A stretch of 64,000 bases of DNA from Microbacterium sp. T2.11-28 (GCF_950097975.1 NZ_CATNHF010000023.1:248001-312000); one strand, 5' to 3'; numbered from the stretch's first letter, positions 46,040 to 57,499 are shown. The notes: generated by a model not told the origin, from the sequence alone. Made by a program: numbers and translations.

Positions 46040-46088
46040 TCCGGCGGGACCTCGGGTGCCGGCCGCGCGGCGTGGCGAGGCGTGGCGT

Positions 46089-46160
46089 GGCGAAAGCAGG
46101 CTGCAGCGCCCCGCGGGCGGCGGTCAGCCGTGGCCAGCCCCGGATGGCCCTGCTTTTGCC
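46089..46160. repeat. Palindromic element, AAAGCAGG family, copy 2
   Basis: GGCGAAAGCAGGC (46089-46101) and CCTGCTTTTGCC (46149-46160) are inverted ends of a 72-bp element between the convergent GH51 and pgm genes. The ends match the copy at 31852-31922 and the length differs by one base. Confidence 0.75.
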
Positions 46161-46208
46161 ACCACCACCGTCCCTGACCGCCGTCCCTGACCGGGCCCGG
46201 GGCCGGGC

Positions 46209-47888
<1,680 letters not shown>

Positions 47889-47962
47889 GGGTCCAGTCTG
47901 CCCTCCCGGCGACGGGGATGCATCGGTCTTGACAGACTCCGTGGCGTCCGGCGCGCGTCCAC

Positions 47963-48036
47963 GACTCCGGAAGACCGCCCGTCGACGGGACGGGATGAGG
48001 CCCCGAGGCCCCGGACGCGTGCGGGATTCCGGAGTT
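47963..48036. repeat. Palindromic element, AACTCCGGA family, copy 3
   Basis: GACTCCGGAA (47963-47972) and TTCCGGAGTT (48027-48036) enclose an imperfect GC-rich stem. The right end continues as TTACGAAC like copy 1, and the TTA at 48035-48037 is the complement of the LysR stop codon. Confidence 0.75.
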
Positions 48037-48955
48037 ACGAACGGCCGAGGTCGATCGCGCGCGTGGCCACCTCGTCGAGCACGGCGCGCAGCGCGGGGGA
48101 GTCCGCCTGGGTGCGGCGATGCACGGTGCTGACCGCACGGACCGACGCCGGTCCCTCGGTGGGGATCGCGACGAGGTCGTCGCCGAGATCGCCGCGGCCG
48201 AGACGGGGGACGAGGGCGACTGCGAGGCCGGCCCGGGCGAGCTCGAGGTGGTTCTGGAACTCCATCGACTCGTGGACGATGCGGGGAGCACCGCTCACCC
48301 CGTCGAAGAGGCGTCGCAGCCACTGGCGGCAGATGGTCGAGTCGAACGTGGCCACCCACGGTTCGTCGGCGAGGTCCTCCGGGCGGAGCGACGTGCGGTC
48401 GGCGAGGCGATGGGTCCGGGGGAGGATGACGTCCGCGACATCGGTGAACAGCGGCGTCTCGATCAGATGGTCGGGCATCGCGAGGGCCACTCCGCCCCAG
48501 CGGTGCACGACGCCCAGGTCGCGCTGGCCGGACGCGACGAGGGCGATCGTCTCCCACGGCTCGCTCTCGCGCAGCGGCAGCCGGAGGGCGGGATGCCGAT
48601 CGCCGAGCGCGGAGAGCACCGGAAGCAGGAGGCCCCGGACCACCGTCGAGAAGGCGGCGATCCGGATCTCCCCGACGAGCGCGTCGGGCGCCTCGGCGAG
48701 CGACTGGATGTCGGCGCGGATGCGCTCGATGTCGGCGAGCACCGGCGTCGAGGCGACGACCAGACGCGTGGCGGCGTCGGTCAGGACGACCCCGCGGCCG
48801 GCGCGTTCGAGCAGCACCACGCCGGTCTCCCGCTCGAGGCGCTTCACCTGCTGCGACACGGCGGACGGCGTGAAGCCGAGCATGGCGGCGGCGCGGGCGA
48901 CGCTGCCCTCGGTCGCGATGGTGCGGAGGGAGACGACGGCATCCAGATCCATCAT
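48035..48955 (-). CDS. LysR family transcriptional regulator, divergent from EamA exporter
   Basis: A 306-residue LysR-type regulator: helix-turn-helix ([33 protein letters not shown]) in residues 8-45 and effector-binding domain from about residue 92. It is divergent from an EamA-family transporter across ~70 bp, a common layout in which the LysR protein controls an exporter. The end SIDLGRS and stop TAA lie in the AACTCCGGA-type palindrome. ATG 48952 is an alternative start one codon in. Confidence 0.9.
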   Translation of the reverse strand: MMDLDAVVSLRTIATEGSVARAAAMLGFTPSAVSQQVKRLERETGVVLLERAGRGVVLTDAATRLVVASTPVLADIERIRADIQSLAEAPDALVGEIRIAAFSTVVRGLLLPVLSALGDRHPALRLPLRESEPWETIALVASGQRDLGVVHRWGGVALAMPDHLIETPLFTDVADVILPRTHRLADRTSLRPEDLADEPWVATFDSTICRQWLRRLFDGVSGAPRIVHESMEFQNHLELARAGLAVALVPRLGRGDLGDDLVAIPTEGPASVRAVSTVHRRTQADSPALRAVLDEVATRAIDLGRS

Positions 48956-49028
48956 GTAGCGATGCTACCGAATTCGACGCGAAAACAATCGCTTGTGCTT
49001 CACCTCCAACAGCGGTCGGATGGAGGCC

Positions 49029-49934
49029 ATGAGCCGACGCGACATGGTCCTCGCCGCCCTGGTGGCCTCCCTCTGGGGGGTGAACTTCGTGGTGATCGCG
49101 TGGGGCATGACCGGCATCCCCCCGCTCCTGTTCGTGGCGATCCGGTTCGGCGTCGTCGCGCTCTTCGCCGTGGTCGTCCCGCGCCCGGCCACCGGATGGC
49201 GTGTCGTGGTCGGGGTCGGCATCTTCATGAGCCTGGGCCAGTTCGGTCTCCTCTACACGTCCATGGCACTCGGCCTGCAGCCCGGGCTCGCCGCGCTGCT
49301 GCTGCAGGCGCAGGTGGTCTTCACGATCGCGATCGCCGCAGGGGTGCTGCGGGAGCGTCCCACGGCGGCGCAGATCGTGGGCGTCCTGCTCGGCTGCGCC
49401 GGACTCGCGATCGTCGCGCTCGGACGCGGGGGAGACGCGCCGGCGATCGCGGTCGTGCTCGCGCTCGCGGCCGCCCTGTCGTGGGGCGTCGGGAACGTGA
49501 TCGCCCGCCGCGCCGGCGACGTCCGGGGTCCTGGACGCGGTGGAGCGCTGTCGCTGACGGTGTGGTCGGCGCTCGTGGTGCCCGTCCCCGCGTTCGCGCT
49601 GTCGCTCGCGGTCGAGGGGTCCGCGGCGGTCGGCGCCGGCCTGGCATCGTTCGGGTGGGCGGCGGCCCTGTCCACGCTGTACACCGCGATCCTCTGCACG
49701 GTGATCGGCTACGCGATCTTCAACGGGCTCCTCGCCCGGAACCCCCCGGCAGCCGTCGTCCCCTGGGTGCTCCTCGCTCCTGTCGTGGCGATGGTCTCGG
49801 CGGCGCTCCTCCTCGGGCAGATCCCGAACGCGGCCGAGACGATCGGCGGCGCGATCCTCGTCGTCGGTGTGCTCGTCACCGGCATCCGCCGTGGCATCCG
49901 GGTGCGGGAGGTCGCCGCCGCCGGACCGGCGTGA
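49029..49934 (+). CDS. EamA family transporter (DMT superfamily)
   Basis: A 301-residue membrane protein with ten predicted helices in two EamA repeats ([16 protein letters not shown] at the start; second repeat from about residue 145, [15 protein letters not shown]). Family members export amino acids or metabolites. The start at 49029 fits the family; ATG 49020 is an in-frame alternative, since GGAGG lies close to 49029. Regulation by the divergent LysR protein is likely. Confidence 0.88.
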   Translation: MSRRDMVLAALVASLWGVNFVVIAWGMTGIPPLLFVAIRFGVVALFAVVVPRPATGWRVVVGVGIFMSLGQFGLLYTSMALGLQPGLAALLLQAQVVFTIAIAAGVLRERPTAAQIVGVLLGCAGLAIVALGRGGDAPAIAVVLALAAALSWGVGNVIARRAGDVRGPGRGGALSLTVWSALVVPVPAFALSLAVEGSAAVGAGLASFGWAAALSTLYTAILCTVIGYAIFNGLLARNPPAAVVPWVLLAPVVAMVSAALLLGQIPNAAETIGGAILVVGVLVTGIRRGIRVREVAAAGPA

Positions 49935-50039
49935 CTCCCTCGTCACCCGCCGAGCGGGCCGCAACCACCCGGGATCCGCGCCGCCGCAGGCCGGATCGAA
50001 GCAGTGGTGCGCATCGGCGTCGCGCCGAGTCCAGCGCAC

Positions 50040-50045
50040 TAGGCT
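50040..50045 (+). promoter_or_regulatory. -10 box (TAGGCT) of a leaderless transcript
   Basis: TAGGCT is followed by seven bases and the GTG at 50053. Confidence 0.5.
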
Positions 50046-50052
50046 TGCCCCC

Positions 50053-51006
50053 GTGACCGTCGACCCCGCCCCGCGCCGCACCTACAGCTATCTCGGGCCG
50101 GCCGGCACCTTCACCGAGGCGGCCCTCGGACAGGTCGCCGAAGCGCGGGACCAGGTGTGGCGCCCGGTGCGCAACGTCGGCGAGGCGCTGACGGACGTCG
50201 TCGAGGGCCGCTCGGACGCGGCGATGATCGCGATCGAGAACTCGATCGACGGCGGCGTGTCCACCGCGCAGGACGCCCTGGCCACCATGCCGGGACTGCG
50301 CATCGTGGGCGAATACCTCGTGCCGGTCAACTTCGTGCTCGTCGGGCGTCCCGGCACCCGGCTGGAGGACGTGTCGCTCGTCGCCGCGCATCCCGTCGCC
50401 TATGCGCAGTGCCTGCAGTGGCTGTCGGCCCACCTTCCGGAGCACGCCCACCTCCCCGCCGCGAGCAACGTCGCATCGGCGGTCGGCATCGTCGACGGCG
50501 ACAGCGCCGCGCAGGCCGCGATCGCCCCTCCCGGCATCCTGGAGCACTACGACCTGGAGCTGCTGGCGTCCGACATCGGCGACAACCGCAACGCCGTCAC
50601 CCGCTTCGTGCTGGTGAGCCGCACCGTCGCCCCGCCCGCCCCGACCGGCGCCGACAAGACGTCGCTCATCGCCGAGCTGCCGGACGACCATCCGGGAGCC
50701 CTGCTGGAGCTCCTCGAGCAGTTCTCCACCCGGGGCATCAACCTGTCGCTCATCGAGTCGCGCCCGATCGGCGATGCGCTCGGACGCTACCGCTTCGTCA
50801 TCGACGCCGACGGCCACATCGAGGACGAGCGGATGGCGGATGCGCTGCTGGGCCTGCGCCGCTTCAGCCCGAAGGTGATCTACCTCGGGTCGTACCCCCG
50901 CGCCGACCGCGCCATCGTGCACTACCCCGACCGCTACTCCGACGACGTGTTCGTCGAGGCGCGGGACTGGCTGCGCGCTCTCATCTCCGGTGAGCCCGAG
51001 GCCTGA
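50053..51006 (+). CDS. pheA: Prephenate dehydratase
   Basis: A 317-residue enzyme that converts prephenate to phenylpyruvate in phenylalanine synthesis. The catalytic domain spans residues 10-190, starting [13 protein letters not shown] and including the substrate-binding TRF motif (Thr183, AVTRFVLVS). An ACT regulatory domain follows (about residues 200-275; [25 protein letters not shown]), so phenylalanine feedback is expected. It is the monofunctional form without a chorismate mutase domain. The start fits a leaderless GTG. Confidence 0.95.
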   Translation: MTVDPAPRRTYSYLGPAGTFTEAALGQVAEARDQVWRPVRNVGEALTDVVEGRSDAAMIAIENSIDGGVSTAQDALATMPGLRIVGEYLVPVNFVLVGRPGTRLEDVSLVAAHPVAYAQCLQWLSAHLPEHAHLPAASNVASAVGIVDGDSAAQAAIAPPGILEHYDLELLASDIGDNRNAVTRFVLVSRTVAPPAPTGADKTSLIAELPDDHPGALLELLEQFSTRGINLSLIESRPIGDALGRYRFVIDADGHIEDERMADALLGLRRFSPKVIYLGSYPRADRAIVHYPDRYSDDVFVEARDWLRALISGEPEA

Positions 51007-51029
51007 GGCGGGGGCCTGGGCCCGCGCCG

Positions 51030-52091
51030 TCAGGCTGCGAGGAGCTCGAGGGTCTCGGCGCGTCCGGCCGCGGCGTCCATCGGCTCGCCGTCGTAGGCGG
51101 CGGCCACCGGCGACACCATGACCTCGTCGACGCCGTGCTGCGCGGCGAACGCGGCCACCCGGGCGCGGACGTCGTCGCCCGCGCCGACGAACCAGCGGCT
51201 GCGGAGGGTGTCGAGCATCGCCGACGCCAGGTGGTCCTCCGCCTCGGCGGCGGCCGCCTGCTCGACGGTCTCGAGCGCGACGAGCGGTCGTCCGCCGCGC
51301 AGTCGCGCCATCATCCGCGCCTGGGGCAGCATGCGCTCCTGCGCCAGCTCGTCGGATGCGGCGGCGACCACGTTGGCGGTCACGAAGGTCCGCGGCGCGT
51401 CCAGGTGCTCGCTCGGGGTGAACTGCGACCGGTACAGGTCGAGCGCGCGCTCGAGGCCCTCTCCGGAGAAGTGGTTGGCGAAGACGTACGGCAGGCCGAA
51501 GGCCGCGGCGAGCCCGGCGGAGTAGTCACTGGAGCCCAGCAGCCACACCTCGGGCGACGTGGTCGCCGACGGCGTGGCGTGCACCGCGTACGGCTCGCCC
51601 GATCCGCCCGGCCGGCTCACGAGCCGGACGCTCGCGCCCTCGGGGGAGACGAGCCCCAGGATGTCGCGGATGTGCTCGGGGAAGCGGTCGACATCGCTCG
51701 TGGTGCCCGTCATCCGCAGCAGCTGCGTGATCACGGGATCGCTTCCGGGGGCGCGCCCGATGCCCAGGTCGACGCGTCCCGGCGCGATGGCCTCGAGGGC
51801 GGCGAACTGCTCCGCCACGACGAGCGGGGCGTGGTTGGGGAGCATGACGCCGCCGCTGCCGACGCGGATCCGCGTCGTGCGCGCCGCAGCCGCGGCGGCC
51901 AGCACCGGCGGCGTGGTCGAGGCGACCGCCGGCATGTTGTGGTGCTCGGCGAACCAGTACCGCCGGTAGCCGAGTTCGTCGGCCCGGCGCACGAGGTCGA
52001 GCGACGCCGTCACCGCCTGGGAGCTGGTCTGACCGGTGCGGACGGGTACCAGGTCGAGGACGGACAGGGCGGGAGGCGGGGGAGTGCTCAT
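51030..52091 (-). CDS. LLM class flavin-dependent oxidoreductase
   Basis: A 353-residue luciferase-like monooxygenase-fold enzyme. It begins LSVLDLVPVRTGQ and has YWFAEHHNMP (about residues 45-54), the hallmark FMN-binding segment, and VDLGIGRAPGSD. It uses reduced FMN or F420; the substrate is unknown. Members of this MupA/Atu4-type subgroup act on small carbon-bearing molecules. The start at 52091 (MSTPPPP) is preferred to in-frame 52124 because the conserved domain begins just after it. Confidence 0.88.
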   Translation of the reverse strand: MSTPPPPALSVLDLVPVRTGQTSSQAVTASLDLVRRADELGYRRYWFAEHHNMPAVASTTPPVLAAAAAARTTRIRVGSGGVMLPNHAPLVVAEQFAALEAIAPGRVDLGIGRAPGSDPVITQLLRMTGTTSDVDRFPEHIRDILGLVSPEGASVRLVSRPGGSGEPYAVHATPSATTSPEVWLLGSSDYSAGLAAAFGLPYVFANHFSGEGLERALDLYRSQFTPSEHLDAPRTFVTANVVAAASDELAQERMLPQARMMARLRGGRPLVALETVEQAAAAEAEDHLASAMLDTLRSRWFVGAGDDVRARVAAFAAQHGVDEVMVSPVAAAYDGEPMDAAAGRAETLELLAA

Positions 52092-52152
52092 CACCACCGA
52101 CAACGCCGGGCGGCCGGCGGTCATTCCTCCTCGGCGTGGCGGGGACGGCCGG

Positions 52153-54477
52153 TCAGCTCGTCCACGCGGCGTACAGCGTCGCGACGGCCTCCTCCGGGGG
52201 CACGAACGAGCCGGGCGCGGCGGGGCTCGGAACCCCGCGGACGGCATCCGTCAGCGGGACGATGAGCTCGCCCGGCCCGGTGGCGCGCAGGAGCGCCACG
52301 GTGTCGATGTCCTGTGCGACCAGGGCGGCGAAGATGAGCGGCACGCGCTCCTTCCACGGCGCCGGCGTCCGCTCCTCGAGCCGCTTCGCCAAGCGGGCGA
52401 CCCGGCGCAGGTGCGCGAACGACGCCGCATCGAGCGCGAGCGCCTTGCGCGCGTCGCGCCCGGCGTCGGCGAGATCGGCGGCGGTGCGGATGCCGATCTC
52501 GGCGAGCCTGTCGCGATGGGTCGCGAGGGGCTCGATCTCCCACACGTCGACCGGTGCGTCCGGGTGCAGGAGCGCCCAGCGCGCGTCGCGCAGCGAATAC
52601 AGCTCGGGATCCTTGGGCGCCCACTCGACGTAGGTCTTCCGGAGGAAGGCGACGGCGAGAAGATCGTCGACGGGCTGCCCGCGCATGGCCGCGCGGCAGG
52701 CGAGCCGGTAGCTCATCCCGGGGTCGCCGGATGCCGCTGCGGTGTCGTACCAGCCCTGAGTGGGTGGCAGCAGATGCGCGACGTGCGCGCGGTAGGAGGG
52801 GTTGTCGTGGAGTCGTCGCAGGACGATGGCGGTCCGGCCGCGCATCGCCCCGAGGAACGAGGACACCGAGGACGGGTCGGCAATCGCGGTGTTGTCGGCC
52901 CGGAGACGTGCGACCAGGTCCACCAGCTGGCCGAGCACGCGGGCGTGCGCCGCGGCCGTCGCAGGGGGCGTGTCGGCGGACGTGGTCGGGTCCGCCATTG
53001 CCAGCGCGATGCGGTTGCACAGCGCGGTCGCCCACAGCAGGAGCGTCCGGGCGAGCAGGTGACCGGGGGCGGGGTAGTCGGCCTCTGCCGCGGCTCCGCC
53101 GGGAGTGCCGGTCGGTGACCAATCCGAGGCGAACGGGAACGGCCCGCGGTCGCCCGAGAGCGGGGCGACGAGGTTCGCCTCGCGTTCGAGTGCACGCAGA
53201 TACCTGTCGGTGGCGGCGATGTCCTCGGGGTCGGCGTAGAGCAGGTTGTCCCGCTGCCGTCGAGCGAGCGCGTTCGCCGGATCGATCTCCACGGCACGTG
53301 TCAGGAGGGGGAGACCGGCTGCGCCGCTCGCGGAGGTCGCGGCGAAGGCCAGCCCGACGCTGCGCCAGTTGGTCGCGCCGTAGAGCCCGCGCATGTCGGA
53401 GTAGTGCGCCGCCAGTGTCGTTGCCACCACCGCCGCCTGCAGCCGCTGCATCAGATCGGCGGGGGCGTCTGCGACGCCGTCGAGCACGGCGGAGGAGCGG
53501 ATCGTCGCCGCCCCCACCGGGCGGCCGTTCCAGCGGATGTCCACCAGCGAGGTCGTGTCGTCGATCTCCGTCACGCCCACATGCCACGGCGACACGTTGA
53601 CGACGAAGTCCGCGACGCCCGTGAGGAACGAGACCAGCGCGTTGTCGGACACCTTCGCGGTGGCGTCGGTGAGCTGGCTGAGGTCGCTCGACCCGGAGTC
53701 GACGCTGCCCGGGCCGCCCGCCCCGAGCTCCACCGTGAGTGCGGCGACCTGCGCCGACCGGACCGCCGACGGGTTCCCCTCCTTGTCGACGGCGGCCACG
53801 ACGACCCGCGGCCTGCCGCCGAACCAGTGCACGGTGCGCCACGTGGCGAAGGCGGCGACGAGGCCGCCCGCGACGGCGACCGGCCACTGCGCCGGGTTGC
53901 CGGCGAGGAAACCCCACGCCCCCACGAGAACGGCAGATCCGAGAAAGAGGACCGGCAGTGGCCACCACGATCCCGGGAAGGTGAACGGCGCCGAGCGGCG
54001 CCACCGTGGCGGCAGCGACGGCCAGGGGACCACGAAGACGAGCAGGCGGGCGAAGACGATCAGGGCGGCCGTGAGCCCGAGCGCCCAGGCGAGGAGCGTG
54101 CCGAGCGGCGTCAGCCAGGACGTCAGCGTCGCGTTCCACGCGTCCACCGCGCCGACGGGTGGGGTCGGCTCGTCGGGCTTCGGAGCCGTCAGCAGGGCCT
54201 CGTCCCTCTGCGCCTCGCATGCGACGGCGCGGGTGGCGTCGCCCGCGATCCCGGCGCCGGCCTCGAGGCGCGCGATCGCCGGCGCACGGTAGCGGTCGAT
54301 GAGGGTGATCGCCGCTTCGGGATCGCCGTCCTCCACGAAGGCAGCGGCCGCGTCGCAGACGGTGGCCGGCGGGCTCTCGCCGTTTGACGCGGGCTCGGCT
54401 GCGGCGCACCCGCCCAGCAATGCTCCCGCGGCGACCGTGAATGCCATCGAGACGGCGAAGATCCCCCAGCGACGCAT
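52153..54477 (-). CDS. Large lipoprotein with three membrane segments, unknown function
   Basis: A 774-residue protein that I do not recognise. It has a signal peptide with a lipobox L-G-G-C (Cys24). Membrane segments follow at about residues 115-148, 167-190 and 194-210. After these comes a large soluble part: a beta-rich region (about residues 210-330), a helical repeat-like region (TPR-style, about residues 360-640) and a C-terminal helix-hairpin-helix-like stretch (LAEIGIRTAADLADAGRDA). AAGGGG lies six bases before the ATG. It is a single gene between unrelated neighbours. A lipid-anchored extracellular N-terminus with a cytoplasmic C-terminal domain would fit the odd number of helices. 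No enzyme motif is seen. Confidence 0.78.
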   Translation of the reverse strand: MRRWGIFAVSMAFTVAAGALLGGCAAAEPASNGESPPATVCDAAAAFVEDGDPEAAITLIDRYRAPAIARLEAGAGIAGDATRAVACEAQRDEALLTAPKPDEPTPPVGAVDAWNATLTSWLTPLGTLLAWALGLTAALIVFARLLVFVVPWPSLPPRWRRSAPFTFPGSWWPLPVLFLGSAVLVGAWGFLAGNPAQWPVAVAGGLVAAFATWRTVHWFGGRPRVVVAAVDKEGNPSAVRSAQVAALTVELGAGGPGSVDSGSSDLSQLTDATAKVSDNALVSFLTGVADFVVNVSPWHVGVTEIDDTTSLVDIRWNGRPVGAATIRSSAVLDGVADAPADLMQRLQAAVVATTLAAHYSDMRGLYGATNWRSVGLAFAATSASGAAGLPLLTRAVEIDPANALARRQRDNLLYADPEDIAATDRYLRALEREANLVAPLSGDRGPFPFASDWSPTGTPGGAAAEADYPAPGHLLARTLLLWATALCNRIALAMADPTTSADTPPATAAAHARVLGQLVDLVARLRADNTAIADPSSVSSFLGAMRGRTAIVLRRLHDNPSYRAHVAHLLPPTQGWYDTAAASGDPGMSYRLACRAAMRGQPVDDLLAVAFLRKTYVEWAPKDPELYSLRDARWALLHPDAPVDVWEIEPLATHRDRLAEIGIRTAADLADAGRDARKALALDAASFAHLRRVARLAKRLEERTPAPWKERVPLIFAALVAQDIDTVALLRATGPGELIVPLTDAVRGVPSPAAPGSFVPPEEAVATLYAAWTS

Positions 54478-54540
54478 CGGATTCCCCTTCCCGCGCCTTG
54501 CCGGGCACAGTACTGCGGCCTCGCCCGCCCGACAAGAGGC

Positions 54541-54574
54541 CTGCAAGCACTTGCGCGATCCTGCAAGCACTTGC
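54541..54574. promoter_or_regulatory. Two LacI operators in the promoter of the alpha-glucoside regulator
   Basis: TGCAAGCACTTGCG occurs twice (54542-54555 and 54562-54575, give or take one base), 20 bp apart, directly before the -10 box TAGGAT. The sites would cover the -35 region and give autorepression. A third copy with two mismatches is at 55726-55739 near the GH13 gene. Confidence 0.7.
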
Positions 54575-54575
54575 G

Positions 54576-54581
54576 TAGGAT
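54576..54581 (+). promoter_or_regulatory. -10 box (TAGGAT) of a leaderless transcript
   Basis: TAGGAT is followed by seven bases and the ATG at 54589. This box decides the start over the in-frame TTG 54571 and ATG 54580. Confidence 0.55.
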
Positions 54582-54588
54582 GACGCGC

Positions 54589-55596
54589 ATGTCGAAGCGT
54601 CTCGCGGAGGTCGCCCGCAAGGTCGGGGTGAGCGAAGCCACGGTCAGCCGCGTGCTCAACGACAAGCCGGGCGTCTCGGAGGCGACGCGCCAGGCCGTGC
54701 TGACCGCGCTCGACGTGCTCGGCTACGAGCGGCCGACCAAGCTGCGCGGCGAGCGCGCCCGTCTCGTGGGCCTCGTGCTCCCCGAGCTGACGAATCCGAT
54801 CTTCCCCGCGCTCGCCGAGATCGTCGGCGGAGGGCTCACGCAGAACGGCTACACGCCGCTGCTGTGCACGCAGAACGCCGGCGGGATCACCGAGTCCGAC
54901 TACGTCGACCTCCTGCTCCAGCAGCAGGTGTCGGGGGTCATCTTCCTCGGCGGCAACTACAGCCAGACCGACGCCGCGCACGAGCACTACGAGCGCCTGC
55001 GCCGGGTGAAGCTGCCGACGGTGTTCGTCAACGCCCGCATCGACGCGCTGCCGTTCGCCACCGTCTCGACCGACGACGCGGCCGCCGCCGAGCAGGCCGT
55101 CATCCACCTCCACCAGCTCGGGCATCGGCGGATCGGCCTGCTCCTCGGCCCCGCCGATCACGTGCCGTCCCAGCGCAAGCTCGCCGCCGCGCGGCGGGTG
55201 CTCGACCGGCTGGGCGCCCCGCTGCCGGACGATCTGCTGGTCCGCGGGCTGTACTCGCTCGAGTCCGGACAGGCGGGCGCCACCCGGCTGATGGCCGCCG
55301 GCGCGACGGCGATCGTGTGCGCGAGCGACCTGCTCGCGCTGGGGGCGGTCCGCGCCGCGCGGCGCAGCGGCCGGTCGGTGCCGGCGGACCTGTCGGTCGT
55401 CGGGTTCGACGACTCGGCGCTGATGAGCTGCACCGAGCCGCCGCTGACGACGGTCCGCCAGCCGATCGAGTCGATGGGCCGCACGGTCATCGAGCTCCTG
55501 CTCGCGCAGATCCAGGGCGGCGCCGAGGCTGGCGACGAGCTCCTCTTCGAGCCCGAGCTCGTCCTGCGCGCGTCGACCGCGCCGCTCTCCGCCTGA
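54589..55596 (+). CDS. LacI family regulator of the alpha-glucoside locus
   Basis: A 335-residue LacI-type repressor: helix-turn-helix (LAEVARKVGVSEATVSRVLN, residues 4-23), hinge helix (about residues 40-55) and a sugar-binding domain with PADLSVVGFDDSALMSCTEPPLTTV. It is the first gene of a locus with a GH13 glucosidase, binding lipoprotein and permeases, and likely responds to an alpha-glucoside. Its operators TGCAAGCACTTGCG sit in its own promoter and, in degenerate form, before the GH13 gene. Confidence 0.93.
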   Translation: MSKRLAEVARKVGVSEATVSRVLNDKPGVSEATRQAVLTALDVLGYERPTKLRGERARLVGLVLPELTNPIFPALAEIVGGGLTQNGYTPLLCTQNAGGITESDYVDLLLQQQVSGVIFLGGNYSQTDAAHEHYERLRRVKLPTVFVNARIDALPFATVSTDDAAAAEQAVIHLHQLGHRRIGLLLGPADHVPSQRKLAAARRVLDRLGAPLPDDLLVRGLYSLESGQAGATRLMAAGATAIVCASDLLALGAVRAARRSGRSVPADLSVVGFDDSALMSCTEPPLTTVRQPIESMGRTVIELLLAQIQGGAEAGDELLFEPELVLRASTAPLSA

Positions 55597-55622
55597 CCCC
55601 CCGCACCCCGCCCGCCGGGGCC

Positions 55623-55696
55623 ATGTCCCACATTCGGTCGTTTCCTGCGCCCCTGAGCGGCAGAAAGTGGGACATCAGCCGCCGAAAGTGGGACAA
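55623..55696. repeat. Palindromic element, GTCCCAC family, copy 2
   Basis: Cores ATGTCCCACATTC (55623-55635) and GAAAGTGGGACAT (55663-55675) have the same 27-nt spacing as the copy at 17774-17830. An extra half-copy CCGAAAGTGGGAC follows (55682-55694). It lies between the LacI gene and the GH13 promoter. Confidence 0.8.
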
Positions 55697-55725
55697 CCCG
55701 GCGGAGGGGGCGGCTTGCGCGATCT

Positions 55726-55800
55726 TGCGGGCACTTGCGTAATCATGAAATTGCAATCATCACGCAGGTTCTTGCAATAGATGATCGATATGGCTACATT
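55726..55800 (+). promoter_or_regulatory. GH13 gene promoter with degenerate LacI operator
   Basis: -35 TTGCAA (55772-55777) and -10 TACATT (55795-55800) are exactly 17 bp apart. The operator-like TGCGGGCACTTGCG (55726-55739) lies upstream. The transcript would begin near 55807, so the in-frame ATGs at 55781 and 55790 cannot be used, and GTG 55847 with GAGGAG upstream is the likely start. Confidence 0.6.
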
Positions 55801-55846
55801 CGGTGTCGCGCCGGAGCCACACCCGGCGGGAACGACGAGGAGCACC

Positions 55847-57499
55847 GTGGACACCGAGGTCCAGACCCGCGCCGCCGCGCCGGCGGCACCGCAGACCGAC
55901 CCCCCGTGGTGGCGGCACGCCGTGATCTACCAGGTCTACGTGCGGAGCTTCGCCGACGGGAACGGCGACGGGACCGGGGACCTCGCCGGCGTCCGTGCCC
56001 GCCTGCCGTACCTGAAGGCCCTCGGCGTCGACGCCATCTGGTTCAACCCCTGGTACCCGAGCCCCCTCGCGGACGGCGGCTACGACGTCGCCGACTACCG
56101 CGACATCCACGCCCCCTTCGGCACGCTGGCCGAGGCGGAGGCGCTCGTGCAGGAGGCGCTGGGCCTCGGCATCCGCACGATCATCGACATCGTCCCCAAC
56201 CACGTGAGCGATCAGCACCCGTGGTTCCAGGCGGCGCTGGCCGCCGGGCCCGGCAGTCCCGAACGTGAGCGGTTCTGGTTCCATCCGGGCCGCGGCGAGG
56301 ACGGGTCGGAGATGCCCACCCACTGGGTCTCGAGCTTCCAGGGGTCCACCTGGACCCGCACCGTGAACCCCGACGGCTCTCCCGGCGAGTGGTACCTCCA
56401 CCTGTTCACGCCCGAGCAGCCCGACCTCAACTGGAACCACCCCGACGTGCGGCGCGAGCACGAGGACATCCTCCGCTTCTGGTTCGACCGGGGCGTGGCC
56501 GGCGTGCGCATCGACTCGGCCGCCCTGCCCGTGAAGGACCCCGCCCTTCCCGAGCTTCCCACCGCTCCCGCACCGGGCGCCCATCCCCACCTGGACCGCG
56601 ACGAGCTCCACGACATCTACCGCGGCTGGCGTGCCGTCGCCGACGAGTACGACGGCACGCGGATCCTCGTGGGCGAGGTCTGGCTGGAGGATGCGGAGCG
56701 GTTCGCGCGCTACCTCCGCCCCGACGAGATGCACACCGCCTTCAACTTCGACTTCATGTCGCAGCCGTGGAGCGCGGAGCTCATGCGCCGCTCCATCGCG
56801 CGCACTCTCGCCGAGCACGCGCCGGTCGGTGCTCCCGCCACCTGGGTGCTGTCGAACCACGACGTCACCCGTCCGGTCACGCGGTACGGCCGCGAGGATT
56901 CCGGGTTCGCGTTCGACCGCAAGCGCTTCGGCGTTCCCACCGACCTCGCCGTCGGCACCCGGCGCGCCCGTGCTGCGGCGCTGCTGGTGGCCGCCCTCCC
57001 CGGCACGATGTACGTCTACCAGGGCGACGAGCTGGGCCTGCCCGAGGTCGAGCTGCCCCGGGAGGTCATCGAGGACCCCATGCACTTCCGCTCCGGCGGG
57101 GTCGATCCGGGGCGGGACGGATGCCGCGTGCCGCTGCCGTGGGCGGGCGCCGCCGCGCCGTTCGGCTTCGGGGCGGGCGGCAGCTGGCTGCCGCAGCCGG
57201 CGGACTGGTCGGCCTACACGGTCGCCGCCGAGGAGGCCGACCCCGACTCGATGCTCAGCCTGTATCGCGATGCCCTCGCGTTCCGCCGCCAGTCCGCGGA
57301 CCTGCGCAGCGGGGCGCTCGCATGGCTCGACGTCGGCCCCGACGCGCTCGGATTCCGCCGTGGCGACCGGCTGGCGTCGATCACCAACCTCGGCTCCGAG
57401 CCGATCAGCCTCCCCCCGCACCGCGGGGTGGTCCTCTGCAGCGCGCCCCTCGAGGAGGGTGCGCTGCCTCCTGACACCACGGTCTGGCTCGACCTCTGA
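55847..57499 (+). CDS. Alpha-glucosidase / oligo-1,6-glucosidase, glycoside hydrolase family 13
   Basis: A 550-residue GH13 enzyme. The four conserved regions are seen: DIVPNHVSDQ, GVRIDSAALP with nucleophile Asp223, VGEVWL with acid Glu277, and LSNHDVTRP with the transition-state Asp339. It would hydrolyse maltose- or isomaltose-type oligosaccharides in the cytoplasm; no signal peptide is seen. The GTG start at 55847 follows GAGGAG at four bases, and is preferred to ATG 55790 because of the promoter position. It is followed by the binding-protein gene. Confidence 0.92.
   Translation: MDTEVQTRAAAPAAPQTDPPWWRHAVIYQVYVRSFADGNGDGTGDLAGVRARLPYLKALGVDAIWFNPWYPSPLADGGYDVADYRDIHAPFGTLAEAEALVQEALGLGIRTIIDIVPNHVSDQHPWFQAALAAGPGSPERERFWFHPGRGEDGSEMPTHWVSSFQGSTWTRTVNPDGSPGEWYLHLFTPEQPDLNWNHPDVRREHEDILRFWFDRGVAGVRIDSAALPVKDPALPELPTAPAPGAHPHLDRDELHDIYRGWRAVADEYDGTRILVGEVWLEDAERFARYLRPDEMHTAFNFDFMSQPWSAELMRRSIARTLAEHAPVGAPATWVLSNHDVTRPVTRYGREDSGFAFDRKRFGVPTDLAVGTRRARAAALLVAALPGTMYVYQGDELGLPEVELPREVIEDPMHFRSGGVDPGRDGCRVPLPWAGAAAPFGFGAGGSWLPQPADWSAYTVAAEEADPDSMLSLYRDALAFRRQSADLRSGALAWLDVGPDALGFRRGDRLASITNLGSEPISLPPHRGVVLCSAPLEEGALPPDTTVWLDL

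Noticed and set aside
47889..50081. Extension of the pgm reading frame upstream by ~730 codons
   Set aside because: It covers a LysR gene, an EamA gene and the start of pheA on mixed strands; composition is Arg/Pro/Ala shadow coding. Pgm aligns from 47888.
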